From Cryobacterium breve (GTDB taxonomy: Bacteria; Actinomycetota; Actinomycetes; Actinomycetales; Microbacteriaceae), in the NCBI RefSeq assembly GCF_027594785.1, contig NZ_CP075584.1:2108001-2172000 (forward strand): a DNA stretch of 64,000 nucleotides, read 5' to 3'. The notes under the pieces were generated by a model, which had not been told where the DNA came from, did no database searches, and saw only the letters and a list, made by a program, of their open reading frames with translations. This document shows, piece by piece, positions 37,410-46,812 of this stretch. Both the position numbers and the translations under genes were made by a program. The stretch's first letter is position 1. Every line of letters begins with the position of its first letter.

Positions 37410-38468
37410 TCAGCGGGCGTTGACGAGGACCTTGACCTGGTCGCCGGTCGGCGACAGCAGGGTCTCGAATCCCTTCTCGACGACATCCGCCATGCTGATC
37501 TGGGCGCTCACGACCTTCTCGACGGGGTACCGGCCGCGGGCGATCAGGTCGATGATGCGCGGCCAGTCCGTGACCGGATAGCACCAGGTGCCTGAGAGGG
37601 TGATGTCGTGCTCGGAGAGCACCATGGGGTCGATGGCCGCCAGCCTGGTGTGGAGGCCGGTCTGCGAGATGCGTCCGGCCGAGCGCACCGAGGCGATCGC
37701 GGTCTGGAGGGCCCGCTCGTTTCCCGAGCACTCGATCACCGCGTCGACCCCGATTCCTTCTGTCTGGTCCTTGATCCAGGCGACGACGTCGATCTTGGAC
37801 GGATCGATCACTTCGCCGACGTCCAGGCTCCTTGCGAGCGCGACCCGGGTCGGGTTGACCTCGGAGATGAACACGCGGGCACCGAGCGCCGAGGCGTAGA
37901 GCGAGGCGAGCGCGCCGATCGGACCGGCGCCGGTGATGAGCACGGTGTCCCCCGGCCGCACCTGCGCGGTGTCGACTCCGTATGCGGCCACGGCTCCCGG
38001 CTCGACGAGGGCGCCCTGGAGGTCGGAGACGGAATCGGGCAGCACGCTCACGTGACTGGCCGGGACGACCGCGAGCTCCGAGATCCCCCCGGAGGCGAAG
38101 CTCAGGCCGACGCAGGCCATCGACTGGCACAGGTGGTTCAGGCCGCGGCGACAGTAGTAGCAGCTGCCGCAGTACAGCAGCGGCATCACGGACACCCGCT
38201 GGCCGACGCGCACCGACCGCACGCCCGAACCCACCTCGAGCACTTCCGCCGAGAACTCGTGACCGAGAATCTGCGGGGCCGTTGCCCCGGTGAGCGGATG
38301 CGGGTGCGAGGGGATGACGATCGGCCCCATGGCGTACTCGTGGAGGTCGGTGCCGCAGATGCCGCACCAGTACGGCCGCAGCAACACGTCCAGGCTGCCG
38401 AGCGGCGGCGGCCCGTCCACGTCTTCGATGCGGATGTCGTGCGCGCCGTGGAAAACTGCTGCCTTCAT
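37410..38468 (-). CDS. Zinc-dependent 2,3-butanediol dehydrogenase-like alcohol dehydrogenase (paralogue 2)
   Basis: 352 residues. YWCGICGTDLHEYAMGPIVI, ILGHEFSAEVLEVG and the structural-zinc loop YCGSCYYCRRGLNHLC match the paralogue at 31820-32881, including long identical stretches such as DAVIECSGNERALQ. Same diol-to-ketol oxidation is expected. ATG 38468 overlaps the TGA of the upstream dehydrogenase (ATGA). Keeping two copies in two separately controlled operons suggests differing substrates or stereo-preference. Confidence 0.88.
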   Translation of the reverse strand: MKAAVFHGAHDIRIEDVDGPPPLGSLDVLLRPYWCGICGTDLHEYAMGPIVIPSHPHPLTGATAPQILGHEFSAEVLEVGSGVRSVRVGQRVSVMPLLYCGSCYYCRRGLNHLCQSMACVGLSFASGGISELAVVPASHVSVLPDSVSDLQGALVEPGAVAAYGVDTAQVRPGDTVLITGAGPIGALASLYASALGARVFISEVNPTRVALARSLDVGEVIDPSKIDVVAWIKDQTEGIGVDAVIECSGNERALQTAIASVRSAGRISQTGLHTRLAAIDPMVLSEHDITLSGTWCYPVTDWPRIIDLIARGRYPVEKVVSAQISMADVVEKGFETLLSPTGDQVKVLVNAR

Positions 38469-39526
38469 GCTGCTGCCCCTTGTCGTGGATCGAAGAGAAC
38501 CTTGCCCTCGAGCCGGCCTGTCGCGAGCCGCTCGAGCTGTTCGGCGAGATCGTCAAGAGGTCGGACGGAGTCGAGAAGTTCCGTGCCCAGGTTCGTCGTC
38601 GCCAGAATACCCAGCGCCGGGGCGAGGTCGGTGCCGCAGACGTGCGCGAGGGTCGTCTGAACGGTGATCTCACGCATGACGAGCGAATGGATGTCCACGG
38701 ACTGCTCTGTCGATGGCAGACCGACCTGGAGGATGGTTCCGCCCTTGCGCACCATCGAGAGGGCGTTGTTCAATTGTCCGGGCGCGCCGCTGGCCTCGAT
38801 CACGACGTCGGCGCCGAACGGCCCGATGGCCTCGGCGACGCGGGCGGCGGCATCCGCACCCGCCTCGACGACCCGGGTCGCGCCGAGGCGACCGGCTCGC
38901 TCGAGGCGCGCGCCGGGAAAGTCGATCACGGTCACGTCGGCGGACACAAGCGAGTTCAGCCCGGCGAGCACGAAGGAGCCGATCGCCCCAGCCCCGATCA
39001 GGACCACGCGGTCGCCGTCACGCACCCCGGACCGTCGGGCGGCGTGCAGGCCGACCGCGAGCGGCTGGGCCAGGCCCGCGAGGTCGACCGGGAGCCCCTC
39101 GGGAACGAGGACGAGGGTGCTCTCGGGGCAGGAGACGAACTCGGCCATGCCGCCGTCGGTATTGAGCCCGAGCGTGTAGTACCGGTCGCAGAGGTTCGTG
39201 CGACCTTCCGCGCACCGGTCGCAGACGCCGCAGGAGACGCCCGCACCGCTCGCGACGATGTCTCCGACGGAGAAGCGGCTCGACTCGTCGACCGCGAGGA
39301 CCTTCCCGACGAATTCGTGGCCGGGAATCATCGGTCCGGCCTGGCCGGTGACGGGGTGACGGTGCTGCACCGGGAAGGTCAGCGGGCCGGCCTTCCACTC
39401 GGTGGCGTCTGTTCCGCACATGCCGCTGCGCAGCACCTCGAGCAGGGCTTCGCCCGGAGCCCGGACGGGTACGGGCACCTCCTCGAGGCGCACGTCGTGA
39501 TCGGCGTGGTAGACGGCGGCGCGCAT
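38465..39526 (-). CDS. Zinc-dependent alcohol dehydrogenase (MDR superfamily)
   Basis: 353 residues from ATG 39526. Zinc ligands: RSGMCGTDATEWKAG, MIPGHEFVGKVLAVD and CGVCDRCAEGRTNLC; cofactor motif VVLIGAGAIGSFVLAG. FPVQHRHPVTGQAGP gives it a different substrate pocket from its neighbours. It is eight bases downstream of the M24 gene and overlaps the next dehydrogenase, so it is part of one operon (41753 to 36340). Likely oxidises a hydroxylated intermediate. Confidence 0.85.
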   Translation of the reverse strand: MRAAVYHADHDVRLEEVPVPVRAPGEALLEVLRSGMCGTDATEWKAGPLTFPVQHRHPVTGQAGPMIPGHEFVGKVLAVDESSRFSVGDIVASGAGVSCGVCDRCAEGRTNLCDRYYTLGLNTDGGMAEFVSCPESTLVLVPEGLPVDLAGLAQPLAVGLHAARRSGVRDGDRVVLIGAGAIGSFVLAGLNSLVSADVTVIDFPGARLERAGRLGATRVVEAGADAAARVAEAIGPFGADVVIEASGAPGQLNNALSMVRKGGTILQVGLPSTEQSVDIHSLVMREITVQTTLAHVCGTDLAPALGILATTNLGTELLDSVRPLDDLAEQLERLATGRLEGKVLFDPRQGAAA

Positions 39527-39534
39527 TCCTCGCC

Positions 39535-40917
39535 CTACTCGGCTTCGCCGCGACCGGCGGCGGTGTTGAGGTGCGACTGGGAGTCGCGCACGAGGGACAA
39601 CGGTCCGCCGACGCTGTAGTAGCGCTGGCCGGCGACGAGCAGGTCCTCTGCCGGGAACTTGGTGATCACCTGGCACCCGGTGGCGGTGACGACGACCTCT
39701 TCCTCGATGCGGGCAGCCCCGATGCCGTCGGCGGACGGCCAGTAGGTCTCGAGGGCGAAGACCATGCCCTCCACGAGCACCTCGGGGTGGTCGAGGGACA
39801 CGAGACGGGAGAAGATCGGCTTCTCCCAGATCGACAGGCCGACGCCGTGGCCGTACTGCAGAGCGAAGGCGGCCTCTTCGTCGGGGAAGCCGAATTCCTG
39901 GGCGGTCGGCCAGACCTTGACGATGTCGGCGGTGGTGGCCCCGGGGCGCACGAGCGCGATCGCCCGGTCCATGTACTGGCGGGCGATCTTGTAGGCGTCG
40001 TGCTGCGCGCGGCTCGCAGACCCGACCGCGAAGGTGCGGTAGTAGCAGGTGCGGTACCCCTGGTAGCTGTGCAGGATGTCGAAGAAGGCGGGGTCACCCG
40101 GCCGGATCAGCCGGTCGGAAAAGACGTGCGGGTGCGGGGAGCAGCGCTCGCCCGAGATGGCGTTCACTCCCTCGACGTACTCGGACCCGAGGTCGTAGAG
40201 CACCTTCGAGACGAGCCCGACGGCCTCGTTCTCGCGTACGCCCGGCCGCAGGAATTCGTAGAGGGACTCGTACGCGGCATCCACCATCGACGCGGCCTGC
40301 GTGAGCAGCGCGATCTCGTCACCGGTCTTGACCGCACGGGCGTTGAGGAACACCTGCTGGCCGTCGACCACCCGGATCCCCTCGTTCTGCAGGGCCATCA
40401 GGATGGGCAGTTCGATCACGTCGACGCCGAGCGGCTCGTTCTGCAGGCCGAACTTCTCCAGCTCGCGCTTGATCTTTTTGGCGACGCCCTCTGCGATCCC
40501 CGCGTCGGGGTGGAAGGCTCCACGGAGGGTCGAGATTCCGGCCCGGGCGCCGTTCTCGGCCCGCGGCCGGACCGCGCCGTGGTGCGGGGCGTGCGGGTCG
40601 GCATCCGCTTCGGCGGTCGTGGTCTGCAGCCACGGGTTGTAGAGCTGGTGGTGCTTGGCCGCTGAACCGAAGTCCCAGACGATCGGGTCGCTGTGCCGGG
40701 TGAGCAGGGAGAAACGGATGAGCTTGTCCATCGCCCAGGTTCCGATGTGGGTGGACGACATGTAGCGGATGTTGGCGAAATCGAAGGCGAGAACGGCCCC
40801 GAGATCCGAGCTGGTCAGCTCGCGCCGGAGCTTGGCGAGCCTGTCCGTGCGGAGGCGATCGAACTGGATGCGCTCCTCCCAGTCGACGGCGTTGGTTCCG
40901 AAGGTAGCTGTAGTCAC
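39535..40917 (-). CDS. M24 (pita-bread) family protein, DddP/creatinase-like, with altered metal site
   Basis: 460 residues. The N-terminal domain has VLAFDFANIRYMSSTH and IVWDFGSAAKHHQLYNPW, resembling DddP-type and creatinase-like M24 proteins rather than aminopeptidases. In the pita-bread domain the first Asp ligand is in FFDILHSYQGY, but the second, normally S-D-x-T-R-T, reads TCYYRTF with Cys; His (YGHGVGLSIW), Glu (VFALETYWPS) and Glu (ARIEEEVVV) remain. This suggests a non-peptidase hydrolase or lyase. It sits second in the SDR-M24-ADH-BDH-ADH operon, so it probably opens or cleaves the growth substrate. Confidence 0.75.
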   Translation of the reverse strand: MTTATFGTNAVDWEERIQFDRLRTDRLAKLRRELTSSDLGAVLAFDFANIRYMSSTHIGTWAMDKLIRFSLLTRHSDPIVWDFGSAAKHHQLYNPWLQTTTAEADADPHAPHHGAVRPRAENGARAGISTLRGAFHPDAGIAEGVAKKIKRELEKFGLQNEPLGVDVIELPILMALQNEGIRVVDGQQVFLNARAVKTGDEIALLTQAASMVDAAYESLYEFLRPGVRENEAVGLVSKVLYDLGSEYVEGVNAISGERCSPHPHVFSDRLIRPGDPAFFDILHSYQGYRTCYYRTFAVGSASRAQHDAYKIARQYMDRAIALVRPGATTADIVKVWPTAQEFGFPDEEAAFALQYGHGVGLSIWEKPIFSRLVSLDHPEVLVEGMVFALETYWPSADGIGAARIEEEVVVTATGCQVITKFPAEDLLVAGQRYYSVGGPLSLVRDSQSHLNTAAGRGEAE

Positions 40918-40972
40918 GGTCGTGTCATTCCTTTGCTGGGTGTCGTGCTGAGAGTCGGGGACGGGCTGGGGT

Positions 40973-41753
40973 TCAGACGAGGATCATGCCGCCCTCGATG
41001 GGAATGACCTGGCCCGTGATGTAGTCGGAATCGCTCGCGGCGAGGAACACCGCGGTGGGCACGATGTCTTCGGGCACGGCGGGGCGGCCCAACAGGATGT
41101 CGCCGGCCATCGAGTCGAAGCCGGAGTCGCCTGCGCCCATCTCGGTCAGTTCGGCGTCGAGCTTCGTCCAGAGCGGCGTGGCGACGACGCCCGGTGCGAA
41201 CGCGTTGACCGTGATGCCCTCGGGGGCCAGGGCTCGTGCCGCAGCCTGGGTGAGGGAGATCACGGCGGCCTTGGCCGCGCTGTACGGCGCGAAATTGGGG
41301 AAGCCGGTCCTGCCCGCGATCGAAGCGGTGTTGATCACCTTGCCGGTGCCGCCCTGGGCGATGTACTGCTTCGCGGCCTCCTGCGTGCCGATCAGTACGC
41401 CGAGTGCGTTGACCTTCATCACGAGTCTCGAAATTCCGTTCGGTGATGTCGAGGAACCTCATCGGCGAGTTCATGCCGGCGTTGTTGAAGTAGACGTCGA
41501 GGCGGCCGAAGCGGGAGACGGTCGCTTCGATGGCGGACCGCACCGCTTCGCGGTCCGTGACGTCAGCCTGTACCGCCGCCGCAGCACCGCCGCGCGCCAC
41601 GATGTCGTCCGCGACGAGCTGGCCTGCCGCGAGGTCGAGGTCGGCGATCATCACGTTGGCGCCTTCGGCGGCGACGCCCCTCGCGATGGCGGCTCCGATT
41701 CCGGATGCGCCCCCCGTGACGACGACGGTCTTCTCGGCAAGTCGATTGCCCAC
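40973..41753 (-). CDS. Short-chain dehydrogenase/reductase
   Basis: The restored protein is 259 residues from GTG 41753 behind AAAGGAGCA. VTGGASGIGAAIARGVAAEG is the cofactor motif, LDVYFNNAGMN the N-N-A-G motif, and the catalytic Tyr-Lys is in FAPYSAAKAAV; the end TGQVIPIEGGMI is typical. One inserted base at 41423-41429 (GAGACTC on the coding strand, read GAGCTC) breaks it; removal joins ITERNFE to LVMKVNALGVLIGTQEA. First gene of a five-gene operon; it oxidises a hydroxyl group of a pathway intermediate. Confidence 0.87.
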
Positions 41754-42057
41754 GTGTTCTGCTCCTTTGCAGTACGAAGTCTGGTGTCCGGCCGGAGCCG
41801 GGGTCTCGCAGCAATACTATTTTGTACAGTCTCACTGCACAAGGTGTTGCTTGACATTCAACTCAGCGGCGTGGAGCTTGTCAAGCACAGGGTGGCGTCG
41901 CGGCGGAAATCACGTTGAGCGGACCAGGAACTGGCGATAGTGTTCACTGAAACTGTACATTGGGGGCGGGGGCCTCGGTCCGGCGCGCAGGAGCGTCTGC
42001 CGGAATCCGGCATTCGGGATCCGGGCAACCTCAAGACGATCTGGAAGGCGTGAGAGC
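41754..42057. promoter_or_regulatory. Divergent control region of SDR operon and HIBADH-like gene, with TTGTACAGT operators
   Basis: 304 bp without a gene. TTTTGTACAGT at 41820-41830 is followed by the imperfect inverted arm CACTGCACAA (to 41842), and AACTGTACATT occurs at 41951-41961. The same element in inverse orientation, CACTGTACAAAA, occurs in the divergent promoter at 47.9-48.1 kb, so this is a shared operator for an unseen regulator (GntR- or LacI-type are guesses). Confidence 0.6.
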
Positions 42058-42936
42058 ATGTCGGACATCAGCTTCATCGGACTCGGCGAAATGGGCTCGG
42101 CCATGGCCGGCCACCTCCTCGAGACCGGCCATTCTGTGCGGGTCTGGAACCGATCGTCCGGAGCGGTGGACGCCCTTGTCGCAGCCGGCGCCACCCGGTC
42201 GACCTCCATCACCGACGCTCTCGGCGTCGGAACCGTCATCTCGATGCTCGCCAATGACGCGGCCGCCGAGGCAGTCTTCAGCGCGGAGGCCCTCGCGGAC
42301 GCGCCGGCCGGCACCCTGCACATCAACTGCGCCACCCTCAGCGTCGAGGCCACGGACCGGCTGACCGACCTGCACTCCCTCGCCGGAATGGACTACGTGG
42401 CGGCGCCGGTGCTCGGCCGGTCCAACATCGCGGCGGCCGGGAAACTCAATGTCGTCGCGGCGGGCACGAAAAGCGCCACGGCCCGGGCGCAGCCCTGGCT
42501 CGACGCGATCGGCAAACGCACCTGGGTCGTCGGCGAGCGCCCGAGCACGGCGAGCCTGGTCAAGATCGGCGTGAACTACACCCTCATCCACGCGCTCCAG
42601 GCCCTCGCCGAATCGGTGACTTTGGTCGAACACGGCGGAGTCGACGCCATGACCTTCGTCGAGATCCTGACGGATGCCGCATTCACGGGCAGCGTGTACA
42701 CGGGTTACGGAAGCCTGATCGCCCGCAAGGAATACAGCCCGCCCGGTTTCACCGTGGGGCTCGGCCTCAAGGACCTGTCCCTCGCGGAACGGGCTGCGGC
42801 GGGAAGCGGCGTCGTGCTCCCGACGGCGCCCGTTCTGCGCGACATGTTCGAGCGAACGCTCGCCGATCCCGACCTCGCACCTCTGGATTGGTCGGCCATC
42901 GCCGAGATCACCCGGGGGCTCAGCACCTCGGACTGA
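42058..42936 (+). CDS. 3-hydroxyisobutyrate dehydrogenase family oxidoreductase
   Basis: 292 residues. The cofactor motif is FIGLGEMGSAMAGHLLETGH; the substrate motif region is INCATLSVEATDRL with VAAPVLGRSNIAAAGKL; the catalytic Lys is in ASLVKIGVNYTLI (K-x-x-x-N). Members oxidise beta-hydroxy acids or reduce semialdehydes (tartronate semialdehyde, glyoxylate) with NAD(P). It is divergent from the SDR operon, convergent with the ABC importer, and shares the TTGTACAGT-type operators with both. Confidence 0.88.
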   Translation: MSDISFIGLGEMGSAMAGHLLETGHSVRVWNRSSGAVDALVAAGATRSTSITDALGVGTVISMLANDAAAEAVFSAEALADAPAGTLHINCATLSVEATDRLTDLHSLAGMDYVAAPVLGRSNIAAAGKLNVVAAGTKSATARAQPWLDAIGKRTWVVGERPSTASLVKIGVNYTLIHALQALAESVTLVEHGGVDAMTFVEILTDAAFTGSVYTGYGSLIARKEYSPPGFTVGLGLKDLSLAERAAAGSGVVLPTAPVLRDMFERTLADPDLAPLDWSAIAEITRGLSTSD

Positions 42937-42946
42937 ACCGCCTCGG

Positions 42947-42993
42947 GCACGAAGAACCGCCGGGCACGTATCGTGCCCGGCGGTTCTTCGTGC
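42947..42993. terminator. Perfect 22-bp-arm hairpin between convergent genes
   Basis: GCACGAAGAACCGCCGGGCA pairs with its exact complement around a three-base loop (GTA/TCG region at 42968-42971). It ends 20 bp before the ABC gene stop and starts 11 bp after the HIBADH-like stop, so it can terminate both. Confidence 0.8.
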
Positions 42994-43013
42994 GGTAGCA
43001 GGATCACGACGGG

Positions 43014-45562
43014 CTACCGGAGCGCGAAGGACGTCTTCCTGCGCTTGTTGTTGCGTCGTGCGAGCGAGTAGACGATCGCCGCCACCAGGATCAGCAGCCC
43101 CTGGAACAGGTACTGCCACATCTGGGACAGCCCGAGGAACGACGTCGCATTGAGCACCTGCACGAGCAGGATGGAGCCGAGGAGCGTGCCGATGAACGTG
43201 CCCCGCCCGCCGAGCAGGCTCGTTCCCCCGAGCACGACCGCGGTGATGCTCGTCAGCGTGTAGCCGACGCCCTGGGCGGGGTCGCCGACCCCGATCTGCG
43301 CCATCAGCATCACAGCACCCACGAACGCGAACAGTGAGGTGGCCACATAGGCGAGGACGACGGTCCGGTTGATGTTGATGCCGTTCCTGCGCGCCGATTC
43401 CTCGTTGGACCCGGTCGCGCGCAACCGCCAGCCCCAGCGCCGCTTCTTCAGGAGGAACTCGGTCACGAGCGTGGCCACGACGAGCACGATGAAGGCGACG
43501 GGAACCGGTCCGAGCTGCCACCCGATGATTCCGGTGATCGTCGAGTTGATGTACCCGTCCGGGGAGCCTCCTGAGCAGGAAGCTGAATCCCTGCAACGCG
43601 ATGTACACGGTCAGCGTGGCGGCGATGGGGGTGAACCGGGCGAACCTGATCAGCGATCCGTTGACCACCCCGATGACGGCCGCCACGACGATCATGAGCA
43701 CGAAGCCGAGGACGATCATCATCACCGACTTGTCGTCGTTGATGAAGAACGAACCGACCACCACGAGGAACCCGGCGAGGGGCCCCACGGACAGGTCGAT
43801 GCCTCCGATCAGCAGCGAAATGGTCTGACCCAGGGCGATGAAACCGAGCGCCGTGACAAGGGTGAGCACCGAGTAGATGTTGAAGTCGGAGAGGTAGCGG
43901 GCGTTTTGGCTGAACAGAAACGACCCGAGCAGGGCGATGACACCGACCAGGAGCACCGCGGGGGCGTAGTCGCCCTGCAGGAAACGACGGAGACCGGAGT
44001 GCTTGGAGGCCGATTCATCGGCGACGACGGACACCGATCGGGTCGTCGAACGGACGGCGGCGTGGATCATGCGTTCTTCGCTGATCGCAGCGCCCTGGAG
44101 CACTTCGAGGGCGTGCCCTCGCGACATCACGATGACCTGGTCGCAGAGACCCTCGAGCTCCTTCGCGTCCGAGGAGGCCACGACGACGGGGATGCCGGAG
44201 GCTGAGACCTCCCGCAGGATCCGGTAGATCTCGGCTCGGGCACCCACGTCGACGCCCTGGGTCGGCTCATCGGCCACGACCAGCAGCGGCTCGGAGAGCA
44301 GCGCCCGCGCCAGGACCACCTTCTGCTGGTTGCCGCCGGACAGGGAGGAGACGACGGAATCCATCGACGCTGCCTTCACCGCGAGCGAACCGAGCGTCTC
44401 GGCCACGGTGCCCAGTTCACGCTTGCGACTGAGCAGCGGTCCCCGCTTGAACTTCGCCAGTGCCGAGACGGCGGCGTTCTCGCGCACCGAGAGGGACATC
44501 AGGAGGCCCTCGCGGTGGCGATCGGCGGGCATGTATGCCGCCTCCTGGAGCAGTTGCCGGGAGTTCAGGGTCTTGCCGGCGATGGCCACCGTTCCGGTGA
44601 AGTAGTCGAGACCGGCGAGCGCGCGCATCAGTTCGCTCTGGCCGTTTCCGACGACCCCGGCGATGCCGATGATCTCGCCCGGACGGGCGCTGACCGAGAT
44701 GTTCGCGAATCCCGAGCCGCTCAACCCGTTGATCGAGAAGTTCGTCTCGTCGTCCGGCGAGCCGATGTGCTTGGGCGGGAATGTCGATTCGAGCTTGCGT
44801 CCCACGATCATCGCGAGCAGTTCGTCGTCGGTGATGTCGGCGACCCGGGCGCTGCCGCGGACGCGGCCGTCCCTCAGTACGGTCACCTTGTCGGCGAGCT
44901 CACGGACTTCGGCCAGGCGGTGGGTGATGTAGACGACGGCCGTCCCGTTCGACACGGACCTGCGCACACGTTCGAATAGGAGGTCGACGGATGCCTGACC
45001 GAGGGGCGCGGTCGGTTCGTCGAGGATGAGGAGTTTCGGCTTGAGGGCAAGAGCCTTGGCGATCTCGAGCAGGTGCTTCTGGGCAACCGACAGGAGTTCC
45101 ACGCGATCCTGAAGGTGCACGCTCAGGCCGGCGTCTGCGAGCAGCGCCGTGGCGGTGGCTTCGAGCGACGTGCCGGACGCGAGGACCGCGGCGGGCAGGG
45201 CGACCTGCAGATTCTCCAGGACGGTCATGTCCGGAAGCACGGCGGGATGCTGGTGGACGATCGCGATTCCGAGCCTGCACGGCGATGGCCGGCGTCAGCA
45301 CGCCGATCGGGGTGCCTTCGAAGGTGATGCTGCCCCCATCGGGCTGCGCCGTGCCCGAGGCCACGTTCATCAACGTCGACTTGCCCGCGCCGTTCTCGCC
45401 GAGGATGGCGTGGACTTCGCCGGGCAGGATCTCGACGGAAACGTTCGAGAGGGCCGCGACGCCGGAGTAGAGCTTCGAGATGTCGGACATCACGAGGGTT
45501 GCGGGGGCGGCGGGCTCGACCTTGTCCGGCGTTGTCACGTCGACGGTGTCGTGGTTGTTCAC
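43014..45562 (-). CDS. Ribose-type ABC importer: double ATPase (RbsA-like) fused to permease (RbsC-like)
   Basis: The restored protein is 848 residues from GTG 45562 (AGGAAAAGG upstream). NBD1 has [20 protein letters not shown] and [15 protein letters not shown]2 has the diverged Walker [15 protein letters not shown], signature [15 protein letters not shown] and [13 protein letters not shown]. The permease begins directly after about residue 500 ([20 protein letters not shown]) and contains [20 protein letters not shown]. RbsA and RbsC are normally separate chains. Two inserted bases at AGCT, GAGCCTG 45271-45277 ([17 protein letters not shown]) and GAGCCTC 43564-43570 ([17 protein letters not shown]), break it. 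Substrate is probably a sugar or polyol-like compound used by the adjacent dehydrogenases. Confidence 0.85.
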
Positions 45563-45659
45563 AGTTGTGACCTTTTCCTGTCTGTGCAATGTGGGGAACG
45601 AACCAGCCGTCGGGTCGGTCGCGACAGTCGCGACCGACCCGACGGAGGTGCCGGTTGGC

Positions 45660-46772
45660 CTACTTCTTCAGCAGGGCCGCCTGGTCTGCAGGAGACATCT
45701 TCGCCGAGAGGTAGATGTCGCCGGGCAGGTCCTTCTTGCACTGCACCGCGCTCGGCTTTCCGCTCACGGAATCCTCGAAGGCCGGAGCCTTGAAGACCGT
45801 GTCGGTCGGGAGCACGCCGCCGGTCGCCTTCGCGACCGCGTAGTCGACGGCGAGTCGCACGTTGTCGTTTCCGGTGGCAACCGTCATCAGCTTGAAGTCC
45901 GGGTTGGCCGCGCTGTTGTCTGTGTAGAAGCAACCGAGGGAGTTTCCGTCAGAGGTGACGATGGCCGGCACGGAACGCCCGCTCTTCGCGAACGCGGGCA
46001 GGGCGCCCACGAGCGACGGACCGAAGTCGGAAACGATGGCGTCGATCTTCGGGTACTTCGCGATGTCCGCGGTGAGCACCTGCTGGGTGAGTGCCGGGTC
46101 CCAGTTGGTGACCTCGGGCGTCTCGCCGATGAAGACATACTTCGAGTCGGTGATGACCGTCTTCATGCCCTTCAACTCGTCGACGGCCTGGCTGTTGCCC
46201 TTCGGACCGCTGATGAAGAGGATGTTGCCGCCGTCGGGAAGGTTGGTCTTGAGCCAGTTGCCCCAGTTCTTGCCATCGGTCACGAAGTCCGCGCCGATCC
46301 AGGCGTCGTAGTCCACGCCGTCCTTGCCGCCCGGGTCGACCCGGTAGGGAACCGTGACGACGCCGGCCTTGTATGCGCTGCGCAGGGCGGGCAGCATGGC
46401 CTGGCCCGCGTCCGGGAACACGACGAGGGCGTTGACGCCCTTGGCGACCATGCCCTGGATGTCCGAGATGGCCTTCTGGGTGTCGCCCTGGCCGTCCGCG
46501 TACTCGTAGCTTGTGACGCTCGGGCACAACTTGGCCTCATCGGCACCGGCCGCCGTCGTCACCAGGCGCCAGCTGTTTCCGCCGAAGCCGTCGAGCAGAC
46601 CGAGGGAGATCTTCTTCGGACCGCACCACGACGGTGCCCCGGCCACAGAGGTTCCGGCCTCCGCTGTCGAGCCGGAGCCCGAGCTGGACGTCGTTGCGCT
46701 GCAGCCCGCGAGCGCCAGCGAAGCTGCGGCGACGGACATGACGAGCATTGCGAGACTCTTGGGACGTTTCAT
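45660..46772 (-). CDS. Ribose-type ABC importer substrate-binding lipoprotein
   Basis: 370 residues from ATG 46772. Signal peptide with lipobox LALAGCS (acylated Cys about residue 24), Ser/Gly-rich linker, then a periplasmic-binding-protein type I fold: [48 protein letters not shown] and [13 protein letters not shown]. Family members bind pentoses, hexoses, AI-2 or polyols. It lies between the two membrane components of the importer and is co-transcribed with them. Confidence 0.9.
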   Translation of the reverse strand: MKRPKSLAMLVMSVAAASLALAGCSATTSSSGSGSTAEAGTSVAGAPSWCGPKKISLGLLDGFGGNSWRLVTTAAGADEAKLCPSVTSYEYADGQGDTQKAISDIQGMVAKGVNALVVFPDAGQAMLPALRSAYKAGVVTVPYRVDPGGKDGVDYDAWIGADFVTDGKNWGNWLKTNLPDGGNILFISGPKGNSQAVDELKGMKTVITDSKYVFIGETPEVTNWDPALTQQVLTADIAKYPKIDAIVSDFGPSLVGALPAFAKSGRSVPAIVTSDGNSLGCFYTDNSAANPDFKLMTVATGNDNVRLAVDYAVAKATGGVLPTDTVFKAPAFEDSVSGKPSAVQCKKDLPGDIYLSAKMSPADQAALLKK

Positions 46773-46812
46773 GTTTGCTTTCCTCCATTGTGAGAGCGAC
46801 GCCTCTGTCGCA

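Noticed and set aside
39535-40917. Assignment of the M24 protein as DMSP lyase DddP
   Set aside because: Only the overall fold and some N-terminal motifs match; a metal ligand differs and no other DMSP gene is nearby, so a specific function is unsupported.
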